Positions 43,267 to 52,183 of a DNA stretch of 64,000 bases are shown piece after piece. A program made the position numbers and the translations under genes. The DNA lies in contig NZ_JAMLDY010000017.1 of the NCBI RefSeq assembly GCF_024211255.1, positions 1 to 64,000 on the forward strand. The letters run 5' to 3'. Within the stretch, counting starts at the first letter, position 1. Every line of letters starts with the position of its first letter. The notes beneath the pieces are model-generated. The model was not told the DNA's origin. It made no database searches and saw only the letters and a list, made by a program, of their open reading frames with translations. The DNA comes from Sphingomonas liriopis (GTDB lineage: Bacteria; Pseudomonadota; Alphaproteobacteria; Sphingomonadales; Sphingomonadaceae).

Positions 43267-44313
43267 ATGACCGAAGTATTCGTGCCCGTCGCCGAGCCGC
43301 GCGTGATCGAAGGCGCCTACAGCGAGGATCAGCATCGCCGGTTGCTCGACGTCGTCCGGCGCGAGGGGCCGTGGTCGCTGATCCTGGCGCAGCATTTCAA
43401 ATCGCCCGAGGAAGTCGTCGCGACCACGTCGGGCAACCTGCCCGAGGGGTTCAAGCCGACCTGGGACATGTTCCTGTCGCCGGTGTTCCGCGGCTATCTG
43501 GCCAAGGGGATGACCTCGCTCTACCCCGAGATCGACGATTGTTTCCTCAATCCTTCGCTGCTGAACCAGGTGCGCGACTATTGGGGCGCGAAATATGCGC
43601 GCGCGGAAAACATGCTGTTCAACATCCAGGGGCCGTGCAGCGGCGGCGGCGCGCCGCATGTCGACGCGACCAATTTTCGCGGCGTCACGCTCCAGACCAC
43701 GCCGATCTGGCTGATGAACATGATGGTCAAGTCGAACCTGTTCGAACATTGGCGCACGAAGAAGGCGCAGGTGATAGCCTGGTATTACAAGGGCACCACC
43801 GGCGGCGGCTTCACCTATTGGCCGCAGGGGCTGGCAGCGGCGCCCAAGCAGATCCATGCGCCGATGTGGGGCCGTGCGGTCGTCGTCGAGAACGAGAAGA
43901 TGTACCATGGCGCGGAAAGCTGCGGCCCCGCCGCGCTGCGCAAGCCCGCCGGGCTCGACATCGGTTCGGTGATGGAGGCCGATCCCGACAGTGCGGACGG
44001 TTGGCGGATCCGCACCGGCGAGCAGGTGATCCAGCGGATCCCGGAGTCCGAGTTCCGCTTCCTGATCCATTGGGGCGCCGACATCTTCATGGACCTGGAC
44101 GAGCTGCGCGTGTCGCTCGACCATAGCGACGACCTGACGCACGAGCGGATCTTCGACATCCTGATCGCCGACCTGCGCCGCCGCGGCGTGCCGTTCGTGA
44201 TGCCCACCGATCCGATGACGGATACCGCGTTCATCCAGGCGTTGACGCAGACCTACGATCCCGGGCTGCCCGCGATCTTCCCGGCCGAACCCGAAGAGCG
44301 CGAGGCGGCGTGA
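43267..44313 (+). CDS. Unknown 348-aa protein with HxD...H pattern, possible Fe(II) oxygenase
   Basis: This paralogue of the protein at 18108-19190 conserves NIQGPC...HVD (His131, Asp133), TNFRG, FTYWPQG, and HGAESCGP (His214), with the same spacing between the metal-type histidines as its relative. The predicted fold is not assignable by eye. The HxD...H pattern is suggestive of a cupin-type Fe(II) oxygenase. It follows the KstD-like gene by 34 bp and its stop overlaps the start of the SRPBCC gene, so it belongs to the same operon. Confidence 0.72.
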   Translation: MTEVFVPVAEPRVIEGAYSEDQHRRLLDVVRREGPWSLILAQHFKSPEEVVATTSGNLPEGFKPTWDMFLSPVFRGYLAKGMTSLYPEIDDCFLNPSLLNQVRDYWGAKYARAENMLFNIQGPCSGGGAPHVDATNFRGVTLQTTPIWLMNMMVKSNLFEHWRTKKAQVIAWYYKGTTGGGFTYWPQGLAAAPKQIHAPMWGRAVVVENEKMYHGAESCGPAALRKPAGLDIGSVMEADPDSADGWRIRTGEQVIQRIPESEFRFLIHWGADIFMDLDELRVSLDHSDDLTHERIFDILIADLRRRGVPFVMPTDPMTDTAFIQALTQTYDPGLPAIFPAEPEEREAA

Positions 44314-44822
44314 TGGTGGACGGATACGACCCGTTCGCGCTGTACGACCCCGCAACCCTGGCCGCGTCCGATCCGATCGAGATCGACGCGCCGGCGTCCG
44401 TCGTGTGGCAGATCCTGATCGATCTGCCACGCTATGGGGAATGGAACCCGTTCTGCGTGTGGGCAGAATCGACGCTGGAAATGGGCGCACCGGTCTACAT
44501 GCGGCTGGTGACGCCGGTGGCCCCTGGCACGCTTGCGCCCAATTGCGAATATGTCTGCGCGTTCGAGCCCGAGCGGATGCTGTCGTGGGAACTGGTCGAC
44601 AGCCCCGAATGGCCATATCCCGCGCGGCGTGACCAGATCATCACGCCGCTGGGCCCCGATCGCTGCCGCTACGTATCGACCGATACGTTCACCGGCCCCA
44701 ACGGGATCCACGTCATGCGGTTCGCCGGCCCGTGGGTGACGCGCGCGTTCAACGACAGCGCGCGTGCGCTCAAAGCCAGAGCGGAGGCCTTTCATGCGGC
44801 GGACACCCGGGCCGCCGCCTGA
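44313..44822 (+). CDS. SRPBCC-family (START/polyketide-cyclase fold) protein
   Basis: The 169-aa protein has the SRPBCC pattern: PIEIDAPASVVWQILIDLPRYGEWNPF at the N-terminus, a central strand region, and a long C-terminal helix (GPWVTRAFNDSARALKARAE). The fold makes a deep hydrophobic pocket that binds sterols, lipids or ring compounds. It may bind or cyclise a pathway intermediate. ATG 44313 overlaps the stop of the gene before it. It is convergent with the NTF2-like gene. Confidence 0.85.
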   Translation: MVDGYDPFALYDPATLAASDPIEIDAPASVVWQILIDLPRYGEWNPFCVWAESTLEMGAPVYMRLVTPVAPGTLAPNCEYVCAFEPERMLSWELVDSPEWPYPARRDQIITPLGPDRCRYVSTDTFTGPNGIHVMRFAGPWVTRAFNDSARALKARAEAFHAADTRAAA

Positions 44823-44832
44823 CGTGAGCTGA

Positions 44833-45348
44833 CTATCGCGGCGCGGCGGCGGGTCCCGGCTCGTCCGACCGGGCTGCGATCGTCACGCGTTCCAGCTCGT
44901 CCTCGCCCAGGTCGCGGACCAGCATCGACATCCGCCGGCTGACGCTGCGCGCAATCCGCCACTCGCCGTCGACCCGCCGCAGGTCGTCGTCATAGTCGAC
45001 CGCAAGCTGCGTATGGCGCCTGGCCTGCATGTCGATCTGGAAGAAGAACAGGTCGAACCGCGCGCGGGCGGTGTCGGGCCCGGTCACCTCCACGATCGCG
45101 TTGTTCAGATGGTGCATGTCGACGATGTGCGGCTGGCAGCCCCATTGCTCGAAGATCGCGACGAACGCATCGGGGTCCGTGAACAGCGGAAAGCCTTCGA
45201 AATCGATCCTCGCATCATCGGTGAAGCAGGCGCGCACCGCCGCCGGCTGCTTGCGATCGCACGCGCGGACGTAACGCGCCTTGAGAATTTCGATTGCCTG
45301 GATGGCCTCCAGACGATCGAGGCGCCCAGCGATGTCTTCGATATTCAT
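44833..45348 (-). CDS. NTF2-like (SnoaL-type) protein
   Basis: The 171-aa protein has the family's first helices (IEILKARYVRACDRKQPAAVRACFTDDARIDFEGF), the HIVDMHHLNNAIVEVTGPDTARARFDLFFF core, and DGEWRIARSVSRRMSM near the end. ATG 45348 follows AGGAG by six bases. It is the second of three such genes. Likely a small isomerase, hydratase or dehydratase, by analogy. It is divergent from the sulfotransferase gene, with a TACGCA box between. Confidence 0.8.
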   Translation of the reverse strand: MNIEDIAGRLDRLEAIQAIEILKARYVRACDRKQPAAVRACFTDDARIDFEGFPLFTDPDAFVAIFEQWGCQPHIVDMHHLNNAIVEVTGPDTARARFDLFFFQIDMQARRHTQLAVDYDDDLRRVDGEWRIARSVSRRMSMLVRDLGEDELERVTIAARSDEPGPAAAPR

Positions 45349-45438
45349 GGACGCTCCTGTCGGGCGAACCGGCCGAACCATCGCGATCCGGCCAAAGCGC
45401 ATGCTTTCGCACTTCGCGCACAATCATAACGTGGTAAC

Positions 45439-45447
45439 TACGCATGA
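45439..45447. promoter_or_regulatory. TACGCA box between NTF2-like and sulfotransferase genes
   Basis: TACGCATGA lies near the middle of a 191-bp divergent gap, 93 bases before the sulfotransferase start. GGAATAATTCG follows. I see no other feature in the gap. Confidence 0.5.
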
Positions 45448-45539
45448 CAACGGTAATGCCCGGAATAATTCGTGTTTTTCGTATTGTCATCGCCGCCGCC
45501 GCGTAATAGGCCGTGTGACAGAAAAAGGAGAGGGCCGGC

Positions 45540-46709
45540 ATGGCGACCATCGTCGCGAACCCCGAGACGCTGGACCGGGACGCGCTGCTCGAGGCGGCCC
45601 GCGACCGCGCGGGACTGACCGACTTCGGAGACACCTGGTTCCTCGAACCGATGGCGCAGTTCCTCGAGGCGGCAAATCGCGAGGGGAGGCTGACTCCGGC
45701 CGGCGTCGCGGGGCAGCGCGAGGTGATCGTCAAGGGTCTGACCAGCCGGCTGCGCATGGTCGAGGATCTGAAACGCCACCCCGAGATTCATGACGAGACG
45801 GTCAGCGTCGCCGCGATCATCCTGGGATTGCCGCGCACCGGCAGCACGATCTTCCAGCGCCTGCTCGCATCGGCGCCGGGCATGACCGGGATTCGCTGGT
45901 TCGAGCTGCAGAACTACGCGCCCTTCCCCGGCGAAGCCCCCGGCGCGCCCGTCGAGCGCCGCGCCTATGCCGACGCGATGATCGACGGCTGGTTGCAGGC
46001 TGCGCCCGAACTCGCCTCGATCCACCCGCTCGACCCCGATGCGCCCGACGAAGAGATCCTGATTCTGGGCCAGATGTTCGTCAGCACGATGGTGGAGGCG
46101 ATGACGTTCGTCCCGTCGTTCGCGCGCTGGCTCGATGGATACGACCAGTCGAAGGGGCATGCCGACCTGACGACGATCCTGAAATATCTGCAATGGCAGG
46201 ATCCGTCTCGGCGGGGCAAGCAGTGGGTCCTCAAAAGCCCGTCCAACCTGCCATTCGCCGAATATGCCGCGGCCGCTTTCCCCGACGCGCTGCTCATCAT
46301 GACGCATCGCGATCCGGTCGATACGGTGCCGTCGTACATCAGCATGCAGGCCGCGCTGTACAAGCTGGTCGCGCAGATCGACGACCGCGAGGTGGCGGGC
46401 TTCTGGTTCCCGCGACTGCAGGAATGGATGCGCCGGTTCGCCGACGCGCGTGAACGGATCGGCGAGGATCGCTTCATCGACATCGACTATCGCGACGTGA
46501 CCCGCCAGCCGGTCGAGCAGGCCCGCCGCGTTCTGCGCCGGATCGGCGTCGAACCCGGGCCCGACACCGAGGCCGCACTGGCAGAGTTCCTGGCGGGCAA
46601 CCAGCGCGAGCAGCGCCCCGCGCACGACTATTCGCTCGATCGGTTCGGACTGGACGAGTCCGCGATCCGCGACGCCTTCGCCGACTATCGCGCGCGCTAC
46701 ATCGGCTGA
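45540..46709 (+). CDS. Sulfotransferase-family protein
   Basis: The 389-aa protein has the PAPS-binding loop IILGLPRTGSTIFQRLL near residue 95, QWVLKSPSNL, and the 3'-phosphate motif MTHRDPVDTVPS. It would transfer sulfate from PAPS to a hydroxyl or amine in the cytoplasm. Placement between steroid-type genes and a TonB receptor suggests conjugation of a hydroxylated ring, or a non-catalytic role known for bacterial relatives. The start follows GGAGAG. It begins a plus-strand unit: sulfotransferase, SDR, TonB receptor. Confidence 0.88.
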   Translation: MATIVANPETLDRDALLEAARDRAGLTDFGDTWFLEPMAQFLEAANREGRLTPAGVAGQREVIVKGLTSRLRMVEDLKRHPEIHDETVSVAAIILGLPRTGSTIFQRLLASAPGMTGIRWFELQNYAPFPGEAPGAPVERRAYADAMIDGWLQAAPELASIHPLDPDAPDEEILILGQMFVSTMVEAMTFVPSFARWLDGYDQSKGHADLTTILKYLQWQDPSRRGKQWVLKSPSNLPFAEYAAAAFPDALLIMTHRDPVDTVPSYISMQAALYKLVAQIDDREVAGFWFPRLQEWMRRFADARERIGEDRFIDIDYRDVTRQPVEQARRVLRRIGVEPGPDTEAALAEFLAGNQREQRPAHDYSLDRFGLDESAIRDAFADYRARYIG

Positions 46710-46720
46710 GAGGAAGCATC

Positions 46721-47512
46721 ATGGCTTTGCTTGCGGACAAGACGATCGTCGTCAGCGGGGTCGGCCCCGGCATGGGACGCGCGCTCGCACGGATCGCAGC
46801 GGCGGAAGGCGCGCGCGTGGTGCTTGCGGCGCGCAACCGCGCGTTCCTGGACGAAGTACAGGCGCAGATCGCCGACGCGGGCGGCACCGCGCTGGCGGTG
46901 CGCTGCGACGTCGCGCGCGACGACGAGTGCGTCGCGCTCGCCACCGCGGCGGCAGAGGCATTCGGCGGGCGGATCGACGGCCTGGTCAACAGCGCCTATT
47001 TCCACGGCGAATGGAGCCTGGTCGAGAGTGCGGACCCGGCCGATTTCGCCGCCGCGTTCGACGTCAACTGCCTTGGCGCATTGCGGCTGACCAAGGCGTG
47101 CGTGCCGTATCTGTCAGGCGGCGGCGCGGTGGTGAACGTGTCGACGATGGCGACGGTGCGGCCGTTCGGCACCGAACACGGCCTGGAAATGGGCTACGCC
47201 ACGTCGAAGGCCGCGCTCAACACGCTGGGCAAGTACATGGCGGCCGATCTCGGGCGCCACGGCATCCGCGTCAACACGTGTCGCATGGGCTGGATCCATG
47301 GCGAACCCGTCCGCCAGTTCATCGCCACCAAGGTCGCGGGTGGCGAAGACGAGGTCGCGGTGGTCGGCGCGGTGACCAAGGACATTCCGCTCGGAATCAT
47401 CCCGCCGGAGGACGACTGCGCACGCGCGGTGCTGATGCTTCTGTCGGATCATGCGCGCGTGGTGACCGGCGCGACGCTCGACGTGAACGGCGGCCATTGG
47501 ATGGCGCCCTAA
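46721..47512 (+). CDS. SDR-family oxidoreductase
   Basis: The 263-aa SDR has VSGVGPGMGRAL (a Gly-rich turn with Pro), VNSAYFHG in place of NNAG, and catalytic YATSKAAL. It ends LDVNGGHWMAP. The Tyr-Lys pair is intact. It lies 11 bp after the sulfotransferase gene and 56 bp before the receptor. No substrate can be named. Confidence 0.88.
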   Translation: MALLADKTIVVSGVGPGMGRALARIAAAEGARVVLAARNRAFLDEVQAQIADAGGTALAVRCDVARDDECVALATAAAEAFGGRIDGLVNSAYFHGEWSLVESADPADFAAAFDVNCLGALRLTKACVPYLSGGGAVVNVSTMATVRPFGTEHGLEMGYATSKAALNTLGKYMAADLGRHGIRVNTCRMGWIHGEPVRQFIATKVAGGEDEVAVVGAVTKDIPLGIIPPEDDCARAVLMLLSDHARVVTGATLDVNGGHWMAP

Positions 47513-47568
47513 TACGAATACCGGACGCCGAAAACGGCGCGGGCGAAACCAGGATGAGGGGATGACGA

Positions 47569-50133
47569 ATGCGACTCCATGAACGATCCGCGCCGCTGCG
47601 CGCGGCCCTGCTGCTCGGCGCTGCGACCGCGTCGATCATGTTGACCAGCCCGGCGATCGGCCAGACCGCCGCTGCGCCGCCCGTGCCTGCGCCTGAAACG
47701 GTGCCGGCGGACAACACCATCGGCGACATCATCGTGACGGCGAACCGGCGCGAGGAACGCAACCAGGACGTGCCGATCGCGATCACCGCGATCGCGCCGG
47801 AACGGCTCCAGCAGCAAGGCATCGCACGCGAGCAGGACCTCGCCGCAAACGTGCCGTCGCTGGTCGTCGGTCCCAATGGGCAGGGATCGCGCGATTCGCA
47901 ATCGTTCACGATCCGCGGCCAGGGCGCCACGTTCCAGGCGTCGCCCGGCGTCGTGGTGTATCTGAACGAAGTGCCGCTGCCGTCCGCGTTGACGGTCAGC
48001 CAACAGGGCGGCCCGGGCAATTTCCTCGATCTGGAAAGTCTTCAGGTGCTGTCGGGCCCGCAGGGCACGCTGTTCGGCCGGAACACGACGGGCGGTGCGG
48101 TCTTGCTGGTGCCCAGGAAGCCGACCGATACGCTGTCGGGCTGGATCCAGGGCACGATCGGCAATTACGACCGCCGCGAGGTCGAAGGCGCGATCAACCT
48201 GCCGATCGTGTCGGACAAGCTGATGATCCGCGTCGCGGGCGCGTTCCACGACCGGACCGGCTATACCTATGACGTGATCTGGAACAAGGATCGCGACAAC
48301 GAGCATTACGGCACCGGACGGCTGGGCATCCTGTTCAAGCCGGTCGACGGCGTCACCAACTACACGATGGCGTACGGCACGAAATCCGACACCAACGGCA
48401 CCGGCCTGATCCACAAGGGGTTCAACATCCCTGCGCTTTCGAGCCTGGGGCTTTGCGTCAACAGTCCGCTGGCCGGCGGATTCTCGTGCGACGTCTATCG
48501 CGCGAACACCGCACGCGCGGACGCGCTCGGCTCGCGCCGCACCGCGTTCAGCACCGACGTCTTCCAGCAGACCGAGACGTGGGGCGTGACGAACACGACC
48601 GATGTCGACCTGACCGAGGGTCTGACGCTGCGCAACATCGTTGCGTATCAGCGGATGCGGATCCGCTATCGCTACGACGCGGATGCGACCGCGCTGCAGC
48701 AGCACGACGTCGATCCCGGCGTTCTGCCCGGGACGATCGACGTGCCGGGGCTGGGCCCGACGACCTATGCCAATGCCACGCTGGGTCGCGAGGGACCGCG
48801 CGACAATCTGCGCGTGTGGACCGAGGAACTGCAGCTGCAGGGCAACATGCTCGACAACAAGTTCAACTGGACGGTCGGCGGCTTCTATTTCGATCAGCGC
48901 CCCGCCGGGCTTCAGCGCGCGAACGCGCTGCTATACTGCCCCGCCGGGCTGACGGGCAGCGCGGCGGTCTGTCAGGCGAGCTTCGCCGAATATGGCACCA
49001 CCACGACCTCGAAGGCGGTGTACGCGCAGGCGACGCTGGATTTCGGCGCGCTCTCGCCGTCGCTCGACGGGCTGCGGCTGACCGGCGGCTATCGCCACAC
49101 CTGGGACAAGATCGCGGGGTTCGCGACGCAGTATAATTTCAGCTCGCTGCTGCCGGCCGGCCTCGTCGTGTGCGGGAAAGACAGCACCCTCGTCGTGCCG
49201 GTCGCATCTGCTGTCGCCAGTTGTCTTTTCGCGGGGACGCAGAAATCGAACACGCCGTCGTGGCTGGTCGGTCTGGACTACAAGGTGATGCGCGACGTCC
49301 TGCTATATGCCAAGGTCAGCCGCGGCTACAAGGCAGGCGGGTTCAATCCCTATGCGGTGTTCTTCGGCCAGAATGGCGATCCCGACACGCGCACCTTCGG
49401 GCCCGAGACGGTCACCTCGTACGAGGCGGGCTTCAAATCCGACTTCCGCGTAGCGGACATTCCGTTCCGGCTGAACACCTCGGTGTACACGCTCACCTAT
49501 GACGGTATCCAGCGCGCGACCGGCGACTATAACGTGACCACCAACGCGGGCGGCGCGCGCACGCTGAATGCGGACGCGCGCATCCGGGGGATCGAGGTGG
49601 AAGCGTCGGTACGGCCGTTCCGCGGCATCGAGATCGGCGGCAACTTCAGCTACACCGACGCCAAGTACAAACGATACACCTATGTCTCCAGTTCGGGTAC
49701 GCAGGCGTGCAACGGTTTGGTGGCGCCGGGCGGCGTCGCGGACTCGTCGTGCCTGCCGTTCCAGTACGTTTCGCCTTATATCTGGAGCGCGCATGTCTCC
49801 GCCGAGCGCAAGCTGGGCAACGAGGCGGGCACGCTGGCGCTGTTCGTCAATTATGCGCACAACTCGTCGCAATATACCGAGGCGGTCAACATTCCCGCCG
49901 CACAACCCGGTGCACGGCTCGATGCGTACGGAATCCTCAATGTCTCGCTCGACCTGCGCGATATCGCGCGCTCGGGCATCGACGCGGGCATCTTCGCGAC
50001 GAACCTGACGAACAATACGTTCCGGATCAGCAACAGCGACGTGTTCCAGGCCGGCGGGCTGCTGTATTGGGATACGCTGTACGGCGAGCCGCGGATGTAC
50101 GGGCTGCGCGTCCGTTATCACTTCGATCGTTGA
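47569..50133 (+). CDS. TonB-dependent outer-membrane receptor
   Basis: The 854-aa protein has a signal region (LRAALLLGAATASIMLTSPAIGQ), a TonB box (IGDIIVTANRREERNQDVPIA), a plug with VLSGPQGTLFGRNTTGGAVLLVPRKP, and a barrel finishing GLRVRYHFDR. Receptors of this type in sphingomonads import large plant-derived or polycyclic compounds. Two Cys pairs lie in extracellular-loop-like stretches. The gene ends a three-gene unit and is followed by a strong terminator. Confidence 0.92.
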   Translation: MRLHERSAPLRAALLLGAATASIMLTSPAIGQTAAAPPVPAPETVPADNTIGDIIVTANRREERNQDVPIAITAIAPERLQQQGIAREQDLAANVPSLVVGPNGQGSRDSQSFTIRGQGATFQASPGVVVYLNEVPLPSALTVSQQGGPGNFLDLESLQVLSGPQGTLFGRNTTGGAVLLVPRKPTDTLSGWIQGTIGNYDRREVEGAINLPIVSDKLMIRVAGAFHDRTGYTYDVIWNKDRDNEHYGTGRLGILFKPVDGVTNYTMAYGTKSDTNGTGLIHKGFNIPALSSLGLCVNSPLAGGFSCDVYRANTARADALGSRRTAFSTDVFQQTETWGVTNTTDVDLTEGLTLRNIVAYQRMRIRYRYDADATALQQHDVDPGVLPGTIDVPGLGPTTYANATLGREGPRDNLRVWTEELQLQGNMLDNKFNWTVGGFYFDQRPAGLQRANALLYCPAGLTGSAAVCQASFAEYGTTTTSKAVYAQATLDFGALSPSLDGLRLTGGYRHTWDKIAGFATQYNFSSLLPAGLVVCGKDSTLVVPVASAVASCLFAGTQKSNTPSWLVGLDYKVMRDVLLYAKVSRGYKAGGFNPYAVFFGQNGDPDTRTFGPETVTSYEAGFKSDFRVADIPFRLNTSVYTLTYDGIQRATGDYNVTTNAGGARTLNADARIRGIEVEASVRPFRGIEIGGNFSYTDAKYKRYTYVSSSGTQACNGLVAPGGVADSSCLPFQYVSPYIWSAHVSAERKLGNEAGTLALFVNYAHNSSQYTEAVNIPAAQPGARLDAYGILNVSLDLRDIARSGIDAGIFATNLTNNTFRISNSDVFQAGGLLYWDTLYGEPRMYGLRVRYHFDR

Positions 50134-50142
50134 GGGGATCTG

Positions 50143-50170
50143 CGGTCGCCGCATCATCGTGCGGCGACCG
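50143..50170. terminator. Bidirectional hairpin terminator
   Basis: CGGTCGCCGCA, six-base loop, TGCGGCGACCG, then TCCTTTCC. The perfect 11-bp stem lies between the converging TonB receptor and SDR genes. Confidence 0.8.
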
Positions 50171-50184
50171 TCCTTTCCGACGTG

Positions 50185-50949
50185 TTACGCCGGTGTTTCC
50201 TGCTTGACGATTTCCAGGAACATCGGCCGCTCGCCGCCGCCATGGACTTCGAGCTTTGCGCCGCTGACATAGGCCGCGGCGGGCGAAGCGAGAAACGCCA
50301 CCGCTTCCGCCACGTCGTCGCCCCGCCCCATCCGCGCGAGCGGTAGCGATGCCGCGATGCGCCGCTGCGCGGTGTCGGAGCCGTAGGTCATCTCCGCGCT
50401 TTCGGTCTCGATCAGCCCGACGACGATTGCGTTGACGCGGATTTCGGGCCCCCATTCCTGCGCGAGACTGGTCGTGAGGCTCAACAGCCCCGCCTTCGCC
50501 GCGCCGTAGATTGCGGTATCGGGCGACGGGCGGACACCGCTGACGCTGGCGATGTTGACGATCGAGCCGCCGACCGCTCGCAGGTGTGGATAGGCCGCCT
50601 GCGCCACGTGCAGAGGCGCGAGCAGGTTGAGCTGGACGATGCGTTCGGAAAAGCGCGGGCTGGCGCTGGCCGCCTGCGCCTGTGGCGATCCGCCTGCATT
50701 GTTGACGACGAGATCGAGCCGGCCATGCGCCGCGACGACATCGGCGATCAGTTGCGCGACCGCCGGCTGGTCCCGGATGTCGCACGCGTGGAAGTCCGCA
50801 GTCCGGCCGCCGTCGTCGATCGCATGGTCGGGCGGGGTCCGGCCGCAGGTCGCGACGATCCAGCCGCGCGCAAGCAGGAGGCGCGTGATCGCCGCGCCGA
50901 TCCCGCGCGTGCCGCCCGTCACGAGGGCTACCCTGTCGCTGGTCGTCAT
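50185..50949 (-). CDS. SDR-family oxidoreductase
   Basis: The 254-aa SDR has TGGTRGIG, NNAGGSPQ, catalytic YGAAK, and an atypical C-terminus (VHGGGERPMFLEIVKQ). ATG 50949 overlaps the stop of the MFS gene (ATGA). It is the last of a three-gene minus-strand operon: Baeyer-Villiger monooxygenase, MFS transporter, SDR. It likely prepares a ketone for the monooxygenase or processes a product. Confidence 0.88.
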   Translation of the reverse strand: MTTSDRVALVTGGTRGIGAAITRLLLARGWIVATCGRTPPDHAIDDGGRTADFHACDIRDQPAVAQLIADVVAAHGRLDLVVNNAGGSPQAQAASASPRFSERIVQLNLLAPLHVAQAAYPHLRAVGGSIVNIASVSGVRPSPDTAIYGAAKAGLLSLTTSLAQEWGPEIRVNAIVVGLIETESAEMTYGSDTAQRRIAASLPLARMGRGDDVAEAVAFLASPAAAYVSGAKLEVHGGGERPMFLEIVKQETPA

Positions 50950-52175
50950 ACGCCCACCCCTGCCATGACTCTCCGTTCGCTGCGCCCGACGAACAGCAGC
51001 AGCGCCGCGGTCGCGGCGCAGATCGCGACGATCGTGAGCATCACGGGCGCATAGCTCGCCGCCCGGTCGTGCAGCAGCCCGGCCGCCGGCGGCAGCAGGA
51101 ACAGCAACGGCAGGCCGAACAGACTCATCAGCCCGATCACCCGGCCGAGCAACAGGAACCCGAACAGCCGCGTGATGAGCACGTTCGACGCGGTGAACAC
51201 GCCCGAGCCGGCCATGCCGATCAACAACGTCGCCGCGATCATCGGCGCCAGAAGTGTCGTGTTCGCGATCACCGCCCAGCCGATCGCGAACGCCGCCGCC
51301 ATCGTCGCCATCGCCCAGGCGCCGCCGAAACGATCCGCGCACCATCCCGATACCAGCGATCCAGCGATGCTCGCCCCTCCGAGGATCGCGGCGATCATCG
51401 CCGCCTGCGATGGCGCGATGCCGCGCTCGACCGCGATCGCGACGATATGCGAGACGCCGGTGATCCCGACCGCGTTGAGCAGCCCCCCGCCGAGCACGAT
51501 GCACCAGAATGCCGGACGACGCAGGATCGCGACGGTCGTCACGCCGGGATCGTCCGACACGACTTCGCGGGCGTCGGGGATGAAGGGCGGATCGCGCACG
51601 CCCAGGATCACGGGCACGAGCACCAGATGCAGCAGCGCCATCGCGCCATAGAAGGCGGACAGCCCATGCATCGCGATCACCGACTGCCCGACGATCGGCA
51701 TCACCATTACGAGGATCGGCATCATCGCGATCCCTACCGCGCGCCCGCGCATGTGCGGATACCATCCGCCTGCCAGCAGGCTGGTGGGCAATGACCCCGA
51801 CAGCGCGACGCCGATGCCGATCAGCAGCGCGAACGCGACCAGCGCGATCGCGATGGTGCCTGCCAGTGCGAGCACGACATAGCCCGACCCTGACAGCGTG
51901 ATCCCGATCAGCATCGTCGCGCGCAGTCCGAGCCGACGCACGGCCACGGCCACGAACGGGCCGGCGAGGCTCATTGTCAGGACCACAAGTGCAAGCCCCA
52001 TCGACACGACGCCGAGTGGGACCTGGTATCGCGCCTGAAGCGCCAGCAGCGTGACGCCGAACCCGCCGAACGCGCATCCGATCGTCAGGTTCTGCGCGAT
52101 CAGCGCGCGGACGACCATCGCGCGCGCCGTTCCCGTGTGCGGCGGGGCGAAGGCTGTTGCCACCGGACTGTCCAC
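50946..52175 (-). CDS. MFS transporter
   Basis: The 409-aa protein has twelve hydrophobic segments, with a monocarboxylate-transporter-like N-terminal half (GFGVTLLALQARYQVPLGVVSMGLALVVLTMSLAGPFV). GTG 52175 is chosen because it lies eight bases past the upstream stop and sequence before it is not membrane-like. It is coupled to the SDR by overlap. In this operon it probably moves an organic acid or a steroid-like acid across the inner membrane; direction is unknown. Confidence 0.85.
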   Translation of the reverse strand: MDSPVATAFAPPHTGTARAMVVRALIAQNLTIGCAFGGFGVTLLALQARYQVPLGVVSMGLALVVLTMSLAGPFVAVAVRRLGLRATMLIGITLSGSGYVVLALAGTIAIALVAFALLIGIGVALSGSLPTSLLAGGWYPHMRGRAVGIAMMPILVMVMPIVGQSVIAMHGLSAFYGAMALLHLVLVPVILGVRDPPFIPDAREVVSDDPGVTTVAILRRPAFWCIVLGGGLLNAVGITGVSHIVAIAVERGIAPSQAAMIAAILGGASIAGSLVSGWCADRFGGAWAMATMAAAFAIGWAVIANTTLLAPMIAATLLIGMAGSGVFTASNVLITRLFGFLLLGRVIGLMSLFGLPLLFLLPPAAGLLHDRAASYAPVMLTIVAICAATAALLLFVGRSERRVMAGVGV

Positions 52176-52183
52176 GAGCCGTC

